Assembly (NCBI GenBank): GCA_009833045.1
Contig: WUUP01000005.1
Location: forward strand, 186,001 to 250,000
Origin: Saprospirales bacterium GYS_P2D
Lineage (GTDB): Bacteria; Bacteroidota; Bacteroidia; Chitinophagales; Saprospiraceae
Length of the DNA: 64,000 bases
Direction: 5' to 3'
Part shown: one piece after another, positions 63,801 to 64,000 of the stretch
Numbering within the stretch: position 1 is the first letter of the stretch
Layout: every line of letters begins with the position of its first letter
Translations under genes and position numbers: made by a program
The notes under the pieces: model-generated
Told to the model about the DNA's origin: nothing
Database searches by the model: none
The model's input: the letters and a program-made list of their open reading frames with translations, nothing else

Positions 63801-64000
63801 AGAAATGGAAGGCGCCTTAGTCCTCTCTGCGAATACCTTTAAAACCTCCTTGATACTCAATAATGGTGACGGGACTTTTGCCATCAAGGCAATGCCCAAA
63901 ACCGTACAAAAGTCGCCGATCTATGGCATGGTCACAGAAGATATTAATCAAGACGGAGCTCTGGATGTAGTCATGGTAGGCAATGATTTTGGGATGGAGA
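60850..64000 (+). CDS. UnbV-5: FG-GAP/VCBS repeat and ASPIC/UnbV-domain lipoprotein (3' end beyond window)
   Basis: The frame opens at ATG 60850 (MKSYHFTLLILSLSCTLLYQC) and runs without a stop to the window edge, giving at least 1,050 residues. The likely acylated Cys21 is followed by TPDDEPTQFD. FG-GAP repeats (YNGGGVAIADFNGDDLQDIFFTGN; FFDYDRDGDLDLFIIVNK) lead to ASPIC/UnbV at about 530-600, where the usual RGFQS reads RGYLSSHEPFIHIG. The second FG-GAP block includes AADYDGDGDLDLFIGGR and TDYDDDGQVDLLITGE. It is a divergent member of the set and shows that the cluster continues past the window. Confidence 0.88.
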   Translation, partial: MKSYHFTLLILSLSCTLLYQCTPDDEPTQFDALEASYTGVTFDNAIQDYDSLSILSYEYIYNGGGVAIADFNGDDLQDIFFTGNMVENAMYLNKGDLKFDDISSSAGIQAADRWSSGVAVVDINLDGKIDLYVSCTGPNGVEDKRNQLFINMGNDDQGRPAFEDQAVQYGIADPSNSTQSAFFDYDRDGDLDLFIIVNKMVEDQQPSKYHDKITDGSAPTRDRLYRNDWDEGLGHQVFTEVGKEAGILIEGFSLGLNICDINQDGWKDIYITNDYLTNDLLYVNNQDGTFSDRSADYFKHTSFSAMGNDVADLDNDGDDEIVALDMLPEDNYRRKTMLPPNKYSDYRNNEKYGYQYQYMRNTLQSNQGIDADGNPIFEEVGLMAGIAATDWSWTPLVADFDNDGYRDIIVTNGFPKDITDRDFIDYYADVGSYADDAFLKDRIPSVQIANYAYHNRGGLIFDDVTADWGLDQPSFSNGAAYGDLDNDGDLDVVINNINQPASVYENNNLSNKNWIRVKLEGSPSNPLGIGARLRVYTDSMGVITAENSMSRGYLSSHEPFIHIGLSGQDKVDQIEVIWADGSQQILPEISANQVITLKHTDATPINKIDQTTPVVSRPFVSVADELGIDYIHEEEDYIDYNVQPMLLHKLSQYGPALAVGDVNGDGAEDVFIGGSHFHKGVFLVQREAGFEQQDLINYQGAEDYKSEELGALFFDADDDGDQDLYVVHGGYEYEASNDQYIDRLYVNENGRYSHAKNALPILHQSGLAVKAADYDGDGDLDLFIGGRVVPDQYPLPSDSYILRNDSQDGTAKFTNVTAEVAPTLIEIGMVTDALWTDYDDDGQVDLLITGEFMPLTILHNKDGQFKDVTSLSGISDHIGWWNSIVGGDFDNDGDTDYILGNVGDNTLAPISDEHPVKVYYKDFDNNGTGDLFPACYFPDENGQMEEFPYFGRMEIVKQYNTIAKRYKFHKELATTPMSEFFKPEEMEGALVLSANTFKTSLILNNGDGTFAIKAMPKTVQKSPIYGMVTEDINQDGALDVVMVGNDFGME

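Noticed and set aside
34326-64000. Classical polysaccharide utilization locus
   Set aside because: No glycoside hydrolase, polysaccharide lyase, esterase or sulfatase, and no hybrid two-component or ECF/anti-sigma regulator of the usual type, is found with the SusCD pairs in this window.
41740-64000. Integrin-like adhesin or toxin on the basis of FG-GAP repeats
   Set aside because: FG-GAP repeats show only a propeller fold. No adhesion or toxin domain is visible, so I keep a neutral binding role.

Overview
The window looks like a chromosomal segment of a free-living, probably marine, Bacteroidota bacterium. A Saprospiria-like lineage is my guess from overall gene style, not a proven placement. 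The reasons are a Na+-translocating NQR operon, two SusC/SusD pairs, a type IX secretion (Por) C-terminal sorting domain, many lipoproteins, and several matches to the Bacteroidota promoter element TAnnTTTG. No tRNA, rRNA, insertion sequence, prophage or CRISPR array was seen.

Layout. 1-2882: end of the nqr operon (nqrC tail, nqrD, nqrE, nqrF) and its terminator. 2914-6744: a lipase-like hydrolase and a hotdog thioesterase, facing a DsbA-family gene, a DUF6580 membrane protein and a TrkH/KtrB potassium transporter. 6791-9845: a 931-residue T9SS-exported protein whose promoter region carries a 26-bp perfect palindrome. 9868-14181: three amidohydrolase-family genes in one operon, of which only the middle one keeps the metal ligands. 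14579-21480: a GH3/beta-lactamase-like fusion, a LolC/E-type permease, a small unknown gene, two cyclophilin lipoproteins (one with a PKD domain) and a polyphosphate-glucokinase-like gene. 21481-22003: two diverged copies of a ~150-bp dispersed repeat. 22004-25152: a TPR protein and an ECF sigma / anti-sigma / Spy-like operon. 25256-34268: PlsC-like acyltransferase, ligA, moxR-like ATPase, DUF4837 lipoprotein, a large outer-membrane protein with a degenerate peptidase-like domain, and an MBL-fold hydrolase.

34326-64000 (runs off the end) is the most striking region. It holds a PAP2/vanadium-haloperoxidase-like lipoprotein and a LacI-type regulator on the minus strand. On the plus strand follow SusC, SusD, UnbV-1, a small lipoprotein, UnbV-2, UnbV-3, a second SusC, a second SusD, UnbV-4 and UnbV-5. 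The five UnbV proteins are ~1,075-1,100-residue lipoproteins (the last is cut by the window) with FG-GAP/VCBS repeats on both sides of a central ASPIC/UnbV domain. No glycoside hydrolase, polysaccharide lyase or sulfatase is present, so this is not an ordinary polysaccharide utilization locus. Intrinsic terminators follow each susD, which suggests that the SusCD pairs are expressed above the UnbV genes.

I infer that the 34-64 kb locus is a LacI-controlled outer-membrane uptake or surface-binding system: SusC/D import ligands, while the UnbV lipoproteins, whose mature N-termini are acidic in the manner of surface export signals, capture or process them outside the cell. The substrate cannot be read from the sequence.
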